Origin: JBDKGH01 sp039798265
GTDB lineage: Bacteria; Bacteroidota; Bacteroidia; Flavobacteriales_D; Sanyastnellaceae
Assembly (NCBI GenBank): GCA_039798265.1
Contig: JBDKGH010000066.1
Span: forward strand, 1 to 13,007
Direction of reading: 5' to 3'
DNA length: 13,007 nucleotides
The notes beneath the pieces were generated by a model. The model was not told the DNA's origin, made no database searches, and saw only the letters and a list, made by a program, of their open reading frames with translations. Below are positions 6,468-13,007 of the stretch, piece by piece; position 1 is the stretch's first letter, and every line of letters begins with the position of its first letter. Made by a program: the position numbers and the translations under genes.

Positions 6468-6492
6468 AACTCAAAAAGGCAAAAATGGGTGA

Positions 6493-7530
6493 TTACCTTT
6501 TGGGTTTATAGGCTTTTAAAATTTTCCGGGCATCTTTTTCCGCCAATAGATCGGCAGGACTCAGTTCGGGATGCTCACTCATGTAGGCTTTTACAATTTC
6601 CCAACCCATATAAATTCCCAATTGAGGAGGACTATCTTGGGGGATATTTTCGGCATTTGTAAAAGGAGCGAATTCGAACCATTTTTTATTCTTGGGCACC
6701 GATGTTCCAAACATAATTTCTTGTCGAGCCAGTTCTTTCCACACATTCCACACATTGTCTTCCGCCCATTCAACTTCGCTAGCAGACCAAGCCATTTTTA
6801 GTGAATCATCCATTTTAGGTAAAAGCACATCGAGCACATACATCATTTTTCCGTGATAAACGAGTTCGTTCAGTAAGTCGTTTTTTGTGGTAGTGGGATC
6901 TACGGCGAAGCGACTGTAAAGAAGATTTTTCAATGAGCTAGGAATCAAAAGAGCGGGGTCCATATCCTTTTTAGTATAGGTAGGAAACCATTCACCGGGT
7001 AGCTGTTTTACGAATTGGTTTTTTTCACCTAAAAACTCGTCAAGTCCTACTGCTAATTGAGTGTCCGTGGCGAATGAAGCACAGTTGAAGCCTGAGTTCA
7101 TGTAGACAATAGCAGGTATTTTTTGTTCGGGGAAAAAATGGTGGAATCGTTTTAAAGCGTCTTCGAATTGAGAATTGTATTGATCAAGAATATCTTGTGA
7201 AAAGGACTGTTCAATGTCTTTTTGCAGATTGAGCATATCGGGATACGTGGCAAAACCTTTCAGAGCGGCCGTGCTAGAGTCGCTTTGACAAGGACCTATT
7301 TTTAGGATATCCTCGACATAAGCGCAATAGAGCGGTCCGTATTTCTGGTATAGCTTTTGTCTGGCCGGGCCGGCTTGATTGAAGTCGGTATGAAATATGT
7401 CTTGGTCCATACGCTCGCTTACAAAAGGAATCGTTTCCTCTTGGACATCGACTTTTTTATGCGGGTTTGATTCGCCGCATGATGTGAACACGAGTAGTGT
7501 GTAAATCAGGAAAAACCAACGGTTGATCAT
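6493..7530 (-). CDS. gldB: Gliding motility lipoprotein GldB
   Basis: A 345-residue lipoprotein with a short hydrophobic signal and lipobox FTSC (Cys18 lipidated), placing it in the cell envelope. Family-typical segments are VSERMDQDIF (about residues 34-43), KYGPLYCAYVEDILKIG (about 63-79), the MNSGFNCASFATDTQLAVGLDEFLGEKN stretch in the middle, YHGKMMYVLDVLLP, the SEVEWAEDNVWNVWKELARQ region, and the C-terminal PPQLGIYMGWEIVKAYM. In F. johnsoniae, GldB is required for gliding and for type IX secretion system function. The VGLDEF and late GIYMGWEIV segments recall DUF2268/zinc-peptidase-like folds, but I see no HExxH motif. It precedes gldC in an apparent operon. Its first codons overlap the -33 region of the divergent outer-membrane-protein gene. 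Confidence 0.95.
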   Translation of the reverse strand: MINRWFFLIYTLLVFTSCGESNPHKKVDVQEETIPFVSERMDQDIFHTDFNQAGPARQKLYQKYGPLYCAYVEDILKIGPCQSDSSTAALKGFATYPDMLNLQKDIEQSFSQDILDQYNSQFEDALKRFHHFFPEQKIPAIVYMNSGFNCASFATDTQLAVGLDEFLGEKNQFVKQLPGEWFPTYTKKDMDPALLIPSSLKNLLYSRFAVDPTTTKNDLLNELVYHGKMMYVLDVLLPKMDDSLKMAWSASEVEWAEDNVWNVWKELARQEIMFGTSVPKNKKWFEFAPFTNAENIPQDSPPQLGIYMGWEIVKAYMSEHPELSPADLLAEKDARKILKAYKPKR

Positions 7531-7551
7531 GTCAAAAAAGAAGTATTTTTG
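7523..7551 (+). promoter_or_regulatory. Promoter of the outer-membrane beta-barrel gene
   Basis: TTG (7523-7525), 18-nt spacer, then TATTTTTG (7544-7551), an exact TAnnTTTG. The spacing is typical of Bacteroidetes sigma-ABfr-type promoters. Predicted transcription start is near 7556, giving a leader of about 40 nt. The -33 box lies inside the first codons of the divergent gldB. Confidence 0.65.
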
Positions 7552-7596
7552 GCAGCATTGCCGAAGTGCAAGTTTAGTTCAGTAAAACGCATTGAA

Positions 7597-8400
7597 ATGA
7601 AAAAAATTACTATCGTTGTTATGTTCTTGGGATTAGCAGTAGCTTCTATTGCTCAAGATTTTGAAAAGTACCGCATTGGCTTCAAAGTAAACCCTAACGT
7701 TTCTTGGTTTTTGCCAAGTGATAAAAGCATCATATCAAACGGCTCATCGCTGCGATTTGGCTTTGGGTTGAATTTCGATAAACACTTCACCAAAAATTAC
7801 GCAATTGGAACAGGTGTTAACGTATTTACATGCGGAGGCGAAATTGAATACCTTCAAAAAGGAAACACACCAGATACAATGACACAAGTTTACAGTGTGC
7901 TTCGTAACTATAAATTGCAATATGCCGAAGTGCCCTTCACCTTGAAGTTGCGTACCAATGAAATCGGATATATGACTTATTGGGCTCAATTTGGATTGGG
8001 TTTAGGAGTTAATATTTCAGCTAAAGCAGACGAAGAAATCATTTATCGTTATCAGATTGATAATGATGATATCAATAATGATAACGCAGTGTGGACTCCA
8101 TTGGCCAGTGATCGCCGGAACACAGCAGAAGAGGGCAAGGATGTGAAAGATGACATCGCCATTTTCCGCACGAGCTTAATCGTAGGAGCAGGCGTGGAGT
8201 ATAATTTGAGCGGAAACACTTCTTTGCTGGCTGGTATTACGTTTAATAACGGCTTCAGCGATGCATTAAAAGGAAATGCAGTGAAACGCAATAAAGACAA
8301 CCCAGACAACTTTGATCGTGACGCGGAAGGAAACCCGAATATGTATAAGTTGAAATCAAGAACAAATTTTGTTGAATTGAACATCGGAATTTTATTCTGA
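7597..8400 (+). CDS. Outer-membrane beta-barrel protein (PorT-like / OMP_b-brl family)
   Basis: A 267-residue predicted small outer-membrane barrel. I chose the ATG at 7597 rather than the in-frame TTG at 7549 because it gives a clean Sec signal peptide (MKKITIVVMFLGLAVASIAQ, cleaved before DFEKY) and because the upstream TTG overlaps the promoter's -7 box. The mature part shows alternating strands typical of this fold (GFKVNPNVSWFL; SLRFGFGLNFDKHF; YAIGTGVNVFT; LQYAEVPFTLKLR; YWAQFGLGLGVNIS; SLIVGAGVEYNLSG; SLLAGITFNNGFSD) and ends FVELNIGILF, a terminal-Phe barrel signature. The LKLRT..IGYMTYWAQFGLGLG block resembles PorT-family proteins, but I would not call it porT, the T9SS gene. A polar Asp/Asn-rich loop (about residues 150-185) is probably surface-exposed. 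It is divergent from gldB and has its own promoter and terminator. Confidence 0.88.
   Translation: MKKITIVVMFLGLAVASIAQDFEKYRIGFKVNPNVSWFLPSDKSIISNGSSLRFGFGLNFDKHFTKNYAIGTGVNVFTCGGEIEYLQKGNTPDTMTQVYSVLRNYKLQYAEVPFTLKLRTNEIGYMTYWAQFGLGLGVNISAKADEEIIYRYQIDNDDINNDNAVWTPLASDRRNTAEEGKDVKDDIAIFRTSLIVGAGVEYNLSGNTSLLAGITFNNGFSDALKGNAVKRNKDNPDNFDRDAEGNPNMYKLKSRTNFVELNIGILF
8047..8086. repeat. Interrupted inverted repeat within the beta-barrel gene
   Basis: The outer arms CGTTATC (8047-8053) and GATAACG (8080-8086) flank the inner arms ATTGATA (8056-8062) and TATCAAT (8070-8076) around a 7-nt loop. It encodes the Asp/Asn-rich loop YRYQIDNDDINNDN. It could be a chance product of AT-rich Asn/Asp/Ile codons. 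Confidence 0.6.
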
Positions 8401-8420
8401 TCCAAATCAAGTCCCACAGG

Positions 8421-8475
8421 AATCCCGATAACATTAGAGGAAAAAGATTGTTTCTCTTGTGTTATCGGGATTTTT
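8421..8475 (+). terminator. Intrinsic terminator after the beta-barrel gene
   Basis: A perfect 13-bp stem, AATCCCGATAACA (8421-8433) with TGTTATCGGGATT (8460-8472), runs into a T tract (8471-8475). The 26-nt loop can itself form a smaller AGAG-GAAA/TTTC-TCT hairpin. The T tract lies only on the right, so it terminates plus-strand transcription, which implies that nadE has its own promoter, though I see none with a good consensus. Confidence 0.85.
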
Positions 8476-8489
8476 AACTATTAAGATAT

Positions 8490-9311
8490 ATGACAAACCA
8501 AGAGAAAATTACCTTCATTGTGGAATGGCTAAAAAGCTGCAGTGAGAAAAGTAGAACACAAGGATTTGTAGTAGGGGTGAGCGGAGGTATTGATTCTGCC
8601 TTAACATCGACCTTATGTGCGATGACGGGAAAAAAGACACTTCTTTTGGAGATGCCTATTTATCAGGCCATGAGTCAGGTTACGCGTGCACAAGAGCACA
8701 TTACTTGGTTGCGTTCGAAGTACGATTGGGTGATGGATGAGCGGGTGGAGTTGACGAGCACATTCGATCAATTATTAGCGGCCCTACCGGAGCCGCAGGA
8801 TGAGGCTCACTTGAACCTTGCTTTGGCCAATACGCGTTCACGCTTGCGCATGACAACGCTCTATTATTTCGCGGGCTTGCATGGATTATTGGTGGCTGGA
8901 ACTGGTAACAAGATTGAAGATTTTGGTGTGGGATTTTTTACCAAGTATGGCGATGGAGGAGTGGATCTATCCCCAATCGCTGATTTGACCAAAACGGAGG
9001 TGTACGAATTAGCCCAGGAACTTGGAGTGAATCAGTCCATTTTGATTGCGCCACCTACGGATGGACTTTGGGGCGATGACCGAACTGATGAAGACCAGAT
9101 TGGTGCTAGTTATCCCGAACTGGAGTGGGCAATGGACTTCATCGAACAATGGACTGCTGAGCATAGCCAAACTTGGCAAGGTGGTAACGAAAACCAGGAG
9201 AAGATCGCTGCTCGCGAGAAAGAAGTATTGGCCATTTATTGGCGGATGCACAGTGCCAATCAACATAAAATGGAACCTATTCCCGTGTGCTTGTTGCCTC
9301 GGAAGAAATAA
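8490..9311 (+). CDS. nadE: NH3-dependent NAD(+) synthetase
   Basis: Catalyses the last step of NAD synthesis: deamido-NAD + ATP + ammonia to NAD. At 273 residues it matches the short, glutaminase-free NadE class (E. coli about 275). Visible features are the ATP-pyrophosphatase P-loop SGGIDS (31-36), NTRSRLRMTTLYYFAG (about 114-129), GTGNKIED (137-144), TKYGDGGVDLSPIADLTKTEV (about 151-171) and PTDGLWGDDRTDEDQIG with its conserved Asp residues. No N-terminal nitrilase domain is present, so ammonia is the expected nitrogen donor. It follows the barrel gene's terminator. Proximity of nadE to gldB/gldC is, as far as I recall, common in Flavobacteriia, but no functional link to gliding is established. 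Confidence 0.97.
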   Translation: MTNQEKITFIVEWLKSCSEKSRTQGFVVGVSGGIDSALTSTLCAMTGKKTLLLEMPIYQAMSQVTRAQEHITWLRSKYDWVMDERVELTSTFDQLLAALPEPQDEAHLNLALANTRSRLRMTTLYYFAGLHGLLVAGTGNKIEDFGVGFFTKYGDGGVDLSPIADLTKTEVYELAQELGVNQSILIAPPTDGLWGDDRTDEDQIGASYPELEWAMDFIEQWTAEHSQTWQGGNENQEKIAAREKEVLAIYWRMHSANQHKMEPIPVCLLPRKK

Positions 9312-9378
9312 AATTTATGAGTTAACTTGTTGATTTGCTGAGGTGAAATAATATCGGTTAAAGAAACTGAATGAAATA

Positions 9379-9409
9379 TTTGCTTTCCTCAAAATGTAGG
9401 TTATTTTCG
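9379..9409 (+). promoter_or_regulatory. Promoter of the TM2-domain lipoprotein gene
   Basis: TTTG (9379-9382), 19-nt spacer, then TATTTTCG (9402-9409), one mismatch from TAnnTTTG. Predicted transcription start is near 9414, giving a leader of about 20 nt before the ATG at 9434. The rest of the 122-bp gap after nadE shows no clear terminator. Confidence 0.6.
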
Positions 9410-9433
9410 TAACTCCAAAAACTAATAACGCTT

Positions 9434-10060
9434 ATGAAAACATTAAAACAATTGATGATTGTAGCTGTATCTGCTACTATCGTATTCTCATCGTGTACAG
9501 TTGAAAAACGTCGTTACATGGACGGTTACCATGTAGAGTTTTTCGGTAAGAAAGACAAAGCTGGTAAAGTAGAGAACACTAAAAATGAAGAAGCTGTAGC
9601 ACAACAAGCTCCAGTAGCTGCTCCTACAACAGTAGCTGTAGAAACTCCAGTTGCTCCAGTTGCTCAACAAGTAGCTCCAGCAGAATTGACTGCTTCTGTT
9701 AAAGAAGAAGTTATCATTACTCGTTCAGCTCAAACAGTTACAGCAGTTGCTCCTCTTACAAAAGAAGAAGTTAAAGCTGCTGCTTCTGAAGTGAAGTCTG
9801 AAGTAAAAGAAAAGAAATCAGAATCAAAAGCTAACGCTGCAACAGGTGGCAAAAGCCAATTGATCGCTGCTATCCTTTGGTTCTTAGTAGGTGGTCTTGG
9901 TATTCACCGTTTCTACATGGGTTACATTTGGCAAGGTGTTGTTCAATTGTTGACTGCAGGTGGTTGTGGTATCTGGTGGTTGATCGATGGTATCCGTATT
10001 TTGACTGGATCACTTCAACCAAAAGATGGTTCATGGGACACTACTTTTGACGATCTATAA
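9434..10060 (+). CDS. Lipoprotein with Ala/Pro/Val/Lys-rich linker and C-terminal TM2 domain
   Basis: A 208-residue protein with three parts. A lipoprotein signal (residues 1-20) ends in lipobox FSSC (Cys21), followed by VEKRRYMDGYHVEFFGKK, a KRxYxxGYxV pattern that I associate with Bacteroidetes lipoproteins. A low-complexity linker (about 50-140) is rich in Ala, Pro, Val, Gln, Lys and Glu and probably disordered. A TM2 domain (about 140-195) has two hydrophobic helices around GIHRFYMGYIWQGVVQ and ends with LIDGIRIL. An acidic tail closes the protein. Codons favour GCT, GTA and CTT, unlike the flanking genes, which suggests high expression. The function is not known to me. Lipidation plus two C-terminal helices could tie the protein twice to one membrane or bridge two membranes. 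It is followed by the DUF2752 gene. Confidence 0.9.
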   Translation: MKTLKQLMIVAVSATIVFSSCTVEKRRYMDGYHVEFFGKKDKAGKVENTKNEEAVAQQAPVAAPTTVAVETPVAPVAQQVAPAELTASVKEEVIITRSAQTVTAVAPLTKEEVKAAASEVKSEVKEKKSESKANAATGGKSQLIAAILWFLVGGLGIHRFYMGYIWQGVVQLLTAGGCGIWWLIDGIRILTGSLQPKDGSWDTTFDDL

Positions 10061-10066
10061 GCTCAA

Positions 10067-10084
10067 CTAAGAAATATTTCTTAG
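10067..10084. repeat. 18-bp perfect palindrome after the TM2 lipoprotein gene
   Basis: CTAAGAAATATTTCTTAG is identical to its reverse complement and begins 6 bp after the TM2 lipoprotein stop. As RNA it could form a 7-bp stem with an ATAT loop; no T tract follows, so it is a poor intrinsic terminator. It covers the place where the DUF2752 gene would be expected to start. Confidence 0.85.
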
Positions 10085-10101
10085 CAACCTATTTCAGCGG
10101 G

Positions 10102-10386
10102 TTGGTTCTACTACCATTAGTGTTGTGGATCCTACCCGCTGATTTTTTTGATCATGGCAAAGCCATGTGTTTATCCGTTGTTCTTTTCGATCAGGAGTGT
10201 TTTGGATGTGGCATTACCCGGGCTATTCAGCACCTGATGCACTTTGACTTTGAGGCCGCCTGGGGTTTCAATAAATTATCGGTCATCATCTTGCCGATGC
10301 TGCTCATTATATGGGCACAAGAGTTGAAGCGCTCCTTTCCGGGAGCACAAGCCGTTTATGCGGATTGGAAAAACCGTAGATCCTAA
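10102..10386 (+). CDS. DUF2752 small membrane protein (start uncertain)
   Basis: A DUF2752-family protein recognised by the ECFGCGITRAIQHLMHFDFEAAWGFN block. It contains the family CxxCGxTR motif (Cys33/Cys36 from this start), preceded by FFDHG and followed by a second hydrophobic helix (about residues 59-73). The function is unknown; the Cys motif could bind a metal or undergo redox chemistry. No in-frame ATG exists: the open frame reaches back to a stop at 10048-10050. I give the TTG at 10102 as a conservative start, but it cuts the first hydrophobic helix short. Upstream codons continue plausibly as KKYFLATYFSGL from 10069, where relatives, as I recall, begin MKK, so the true start may be noncanonical or lost. 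It is probably co-transcribed with the TM2 gene and ends 3 bp from the convergent BNR gene. Confidence 0.75.
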   Translation: MVLLPLVLWILPADFFDHGKAMCLSVVLFDQECFGCGITRAIQHLMHFDFEAAWGFNKLSVIILPMLLIIWAQELKRSFPGAQAVYADWKNRRS

Positions 10387-10389
10387 GTC

Positions 10390-13007
10390 TTATTTTCCTT
10401 TAACGATCAGTTCTTTCTCTACTGTTCGATCACCCGATTTAATTTTCACCAAATAATTTCCTGGCTGCAGGTAATAACGAGCGTTGTCTTTTTCTTTCCA
10501 TTCCTTCTCTTGTCGAATCGCTAATTGCTGCGATTGTTCTTTGGAGAGGCGAATAGGCATATCTATATAAGTAAGTCCTTTGGTGGCTTTTACTTCTTGG
10601 GTTGAAATCAACAGATTTTTAAAGTAGAGTTCAAGAGTTAACTCTTTAGATTGATTGGTGAGTAGAACAAGCGGGTGCGTTGGATCTTCCGGTGCCAGCC
10701 ATTTCGACCAACTTTCCCCCCAAGCGGTGTTGTGAATAAGAGTATCGAGTTGGATTACCTCAAGGCTAGCGGTGGAGTTAGCGAGAAGATCAAGGAATTC
10801 AATTTCACCAATCCAAACACTGCGACCGTGAGTTCCGATGATCAGATCATTTTCTTTTTCTTGAATGGCTAAATCGTGAACGGCCACGGATGGTAGACTG
10901 GCATTGAACAGCTGCCAGGTTTTTCCTTTATCCAGGGAGAAAAACAATCCGTTATCTGCTCCTACGTATAGGATGTTGCCGTTTCGATGATCTTCTTTGA
11001 AGGCGTTCAGCGGTTGGCTGGGTAGATTATTCGCGATCGAATTCCAAGATTTTCCATTATCCGAGCTCGTGAATAGCAAGGGAGTGAAATCGTCATTTCG
11101 GTATTTGTTTAAAACGGCGTAAAGTGTGTTTTTTTCATGACGAGAGAAATATACTTCTGAAACCCAAGCATCTTTTGGCAGGTTAGAAGTAATGTTGGTC
11201 CATGTATATCCATTGTCAACAGAAAGATGAACGAGTCCGTCATCGGATCCCACGATGAGCTTGCCAAATTGAAAAGCAGATTCGTGAATGCAAGTAAGTG
11301 TTCCGAAAGGCACATCGCCTTCACGAAATCCATGTGTAAGGTCTCCGCTGATGGTTTGGAAGGAAATTCCACCATCAGTTGATCGATGAACTTTATTGGA
11401 ACAGATGTAGAAGATGTCTGCGTTATAGGAAGACAGCAAAATGGGACTTTGCCAGTTCCATCGTAGTGGTTTTTCACCCAACTCATGAGAAGGATGAATG
11501 TATAATTGATCGCCTGTTTTTAAATTAAACTTCGTGTAATGGCCGAATTGGTAGCCGGTGTAAACAATAGTATGATCTCTTGGTTCAATTTGGATTTGCA
11601 TACCATCGCCTCCGGTGATTTCTTTAAAACAGTTGTGGCCAGTGATATGCCAACCCGGGTTGGTATCGTCACAGTTGTTAGGAGCAAACCAAACACCGTT
11701 GTCTTGAAGTCCTGTGTAGATATGGTAGGGGTCGGCATTATCAGCTGCTACCGCATAGGATTGAGCGACGGGTATGTGGTTGCAATTGGTGAAGTGTTCA
11801 CCACCATCGTAGCTTATTTGAACGCCGCCATCAGAACCATTGATGATGTGATTGGGGTTGTTGGGGTTAATCCATAAAGCGTGGTGATCAACATGCACAT
11901 TATCGGGATTAGCATTTTTGAAAGTGGCACCACCATCCGTACTTTTTAGAAGAGGCACACCTGCGATGTATACCACCGAATGATCATTCGGTGATACACG
12001 TATCATTCCGAAATAATAACCGTAGGTATAAAACACATCGTTCAGAGGTTCTGTGTGTGTCTTTGTCCAGGTTTTTGTTTGTGGAGAAAAAGAATACAGT
12101 TCAGCTCCATAAACAGGTGTTTCAAATAAATTTTTGTTGGCGTCGTAAATGTAGTCGTAGAGGGCGATTGGGGTAATTTTTCCCTTTTTAATTTCAGCGG
12201 TGATATATGTTCGATTGAGCTGTTCGGGGAATCCATTTTGTTGAAGGAATTGATCAAGAAGTGCCGTATCCAGTTTCAAAAACTGATCGGTATTCATGGT
12301 GAGAAAATCGTCTTTTTTCAGGCTCTTTTTTAAACTATCTGTTTTTTCGGTTTGATGATTTTGGTTATCGACAAGTGCGTAAAGAATATTATGTTCAGAA
12401 GAGTGATGAATAGCTAAACCAATGCGGCCAGTGCCTGAGTTATTGGGAAAAACGGACTGTTTTTCGATGATGTTACTCCACGATTTGCCATGGTCATAAG
12501 TGGCGTATATGCCAGATTTGGTGCCGCTTTCGGAGAAGTCCCAAGCTTTTCTTTCTTTTTCCCAGAAAGCAGCGTAAAGAACATTGGGGTCGAGTGGGTC
12601 CATCACCAAATCGATAGCACCTGTATTGGCGTCGATAAACAAACGTTGAGTCCAGCTGGCGCCGCCGTCTGTGCTCTGATAAATGCCCCGTTCTTTATTA
12701 GGCGTGTAAAGATGCCCTAAAGCGGCGACCCAAATTTCATTGCTGTTAGAGGGGTTGATGAGAATGCGCCCGATGTGGTGCGAATCTGATAGCCCCATGT
12801 TGCTCCAAGTTTTGCCGAGATCAATACTTTTATAGATACCCGCGCCGGCATAGCTAGAGCGGGATGAATTATTTTCACCAGTGCCAACCCAGATGGTTTC
12901 ACTTTTCCAATCTACCGCAATGTCGCCGATGGTGATGACTGCTTCATGTTGGAATAAGGGGTCAAAGGATTGACCATTATTGTGCGTGACCCACAAACCT
13001 CCAGTGG
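10390..13007 (-). CDS. Sortilin/BNR-repeat beta-propeller protein (N-terminus beyond window)
   Basis: A large VPS10/BNR (Asp-box) repeat protein of the 'glycosyl hydrolase / WD40-YVTN-BNR-like' group common in Bacteroidetes. The frame is open to the right edge and reads TGG before the TTG at 12996, so the start and any signal peptide lie outside. Numbering from 12996, Asp boxes (SxDxGxxW/F) occur at about 57-64, 108-115, 166-173, 352-359, 395-402, 539-546, 592-599, 644-651 and 687-694, implying one or two propellers. A Lys/Leu-rich helical insert (about 215-300) interrupts the propeller and I recall it as typical of this subfamily. GTHGRSVWI (721-729) closes the repeat region, and a beta-rich tail domain (about 745-868) follows. 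I see no canonical type IX secretion C-terminal domain. Catalysis is unproven; it may bind carbohydrate or protein. Confidence 0.9.
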   Translation of the reverse strand, partial: TGGLWVTHNNGQSFDPLFQHEAVITIGDIAVDWKSETIWVGTGENNSSRSSYAGAGIYKSIDLGKTWSNMGLSDSHHIGRILINPSNSNEIWVAALGHLYTPNKERGIYQSTDGGASWTQRLFIDANTGAIDLVMDPLDPNVLYAAFWEKERKAWDFSESGTKSGIYATYDHGKSWSNIIEKQSVFPNNSGTGRIGLAIHHSSEHNILYALVDNQNHQTEKTDSLKKSLKKDDFLTMNTDQFLKLDTALLDQFLQQNGFPEQLNRTYITAEIKKGKITPIALYDYIYDANKNLFETPVYGAELYSFSPQTKTWTKTHTEPLNDVFYTYGYYFGMIRVSPNDHSVVYIAGVPLLKSTDGGATFKNANPDNVHVDHHALWINPNNPNHIINGSDGGVQISYDGGEHFTNCNHIPVAQSYAVAADNADPYHIYTGLQDNGVWFAPNNCDDTNPGWHITGHNCFKEITGGDGMQIQIEPRDHTIVYTGYQFGHYTKFNLKTGDQLYIHPSHELGEKPLRWNWQSPILLSSYNADIFYICSNKVHRSTDGGISFQTISGDLTHGFREGDVPFGTLTCIHESAFQFGKLIVGSDDGLVHLSVDNGYTWTNITSNLPKDAWVSEVYFSRHEKNTLYAVLNKYRNDDFTPLLFTSSDNGKSWNSIANNLPSQPLNAFKEDHRNGNILYVGADNGLFFSLDKGKTWQLFNASLPSVAVHDLAIQEKENDLIIGTHGRSVWIGEIEFLDLLANSTASLEVIQLDTLIHNTAWGESWSKWLAPEDPTHPLVLLTNQSKELTLELYFKNLLISTQEVKATKGLTYIDMPIRLSKEQSQQLAIRQEKEWKEKDNARYYLQPGNYLVKIKSGDRTVEKELIVKGK

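Noticed and set aside
7549..7596. N-terminal extension of the barrel protein from TTG 7549
   Set aside because: It overlaps the promoter -7 box and would bury a clean signal peptide; ATG 7597 is the better start.
7597..8400. Naming the barrel gene porT
   Set aside because: General PorT-like barrel features are visible, but nothing specific to the T9SS component, and the neighbours do not decide it.
12720..12996. TTG at 12996 as the true start of the BNR protein
   Set aside because: The frame continues to the window edge with the family-typical TGGLWVT.NNG sequence, so this is an internal leucine and the gene is truncated by the window.
1..13007. CRISPR array, tRNA/rRNA genes, IS element, prophage or toxin-antitoxin module
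   Set aside because: I scanned both strands for regularly spaced long repeats, cloverleaf or rRNA-like segments, transposase or integrase motifs and small paired ORFs, and found none.

Overview
The window comes from a member of the Bacteroidetes, most likely a Flavobacteriales bacterium. Four things point there: the gliding-motility pair gldB/gldC, a short AbrB-type mraZ leading a dcw cluster with a divergent FtsL, start regions that mostly lack Shine-Dalgarno sequences, and several promoters with the Bacteroidetes TTG / TAnnTTTG (-33/-7) pattern. Base composition looks moderately AT-rich. The TM2 lipoprotein (9434-10060) reminds me of Crocinitomicaceae-like genomes, but that is an impression from memory.

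Layout. (1) Positions 1-3607, minus strand: the start of a division and cell-wall (dcw) operon, transcribed mraZ > rsmH > ftsL-like > ftsI, with ftsI running off the left edge. (2) Positions 3608-3925: a 318-bp divergent intergenic region with MraZ-box-like repeats facing both ways. (3) Positions 3926-6125, plus strand: an alpha/beta hydrolase, a secreted FGE-sulfatase (SUMF1-like) domain protein, and the ribosome-assembly GTPase EngB. (4) Positions 6126-7530, minus strand: gldC and gldB, tail to tail with engB. (5) Positions 7597-9311, plus strand: an outer-membrane beta-barrel protein ending in a clear intrinsic terminator, then NH3-dependent NAD synthetase nadE. (6) Positions 9434-10386, plus strand: a lipoprotein with a TM2 domain, followed by a small DUF2752 membrane protein that lacks an ATG start. 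(7) Positions 10390-13007, minus strand: a large sortilin/BNR-repeat beta-propeller protein, N-terminally truncated by the right edge.

How the genes fit together. Most of the window is core housekeeping: division and peptidoglycan synthesis, ribosome assembly, NAD synthesis, and the GldB/GldC component of gliding and type IX secretion. There is no sign of a prophage, IS element, CRISPR array, defence island, tRNA or rRNA, and nothing suggests recent horizontal transfer. I do not see a clear new multi-gene system. The best leads are regulatory: a 10-bp-periodic MraZ operator array upstream of mraZ with an oppositely oriented partner cluster, perfect palindromes at 2176-2195 and 10067-10084, and -7 elements placed so close to the engB and gldC start codons that near-leaderless transcripts are likely. 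At the protein level, the FGE-like protein lacks one of the two catalytic cysteines, and the TM2 lipoprotein has an uncommon architecture. All calls come from reading the sequence; no database search was run.
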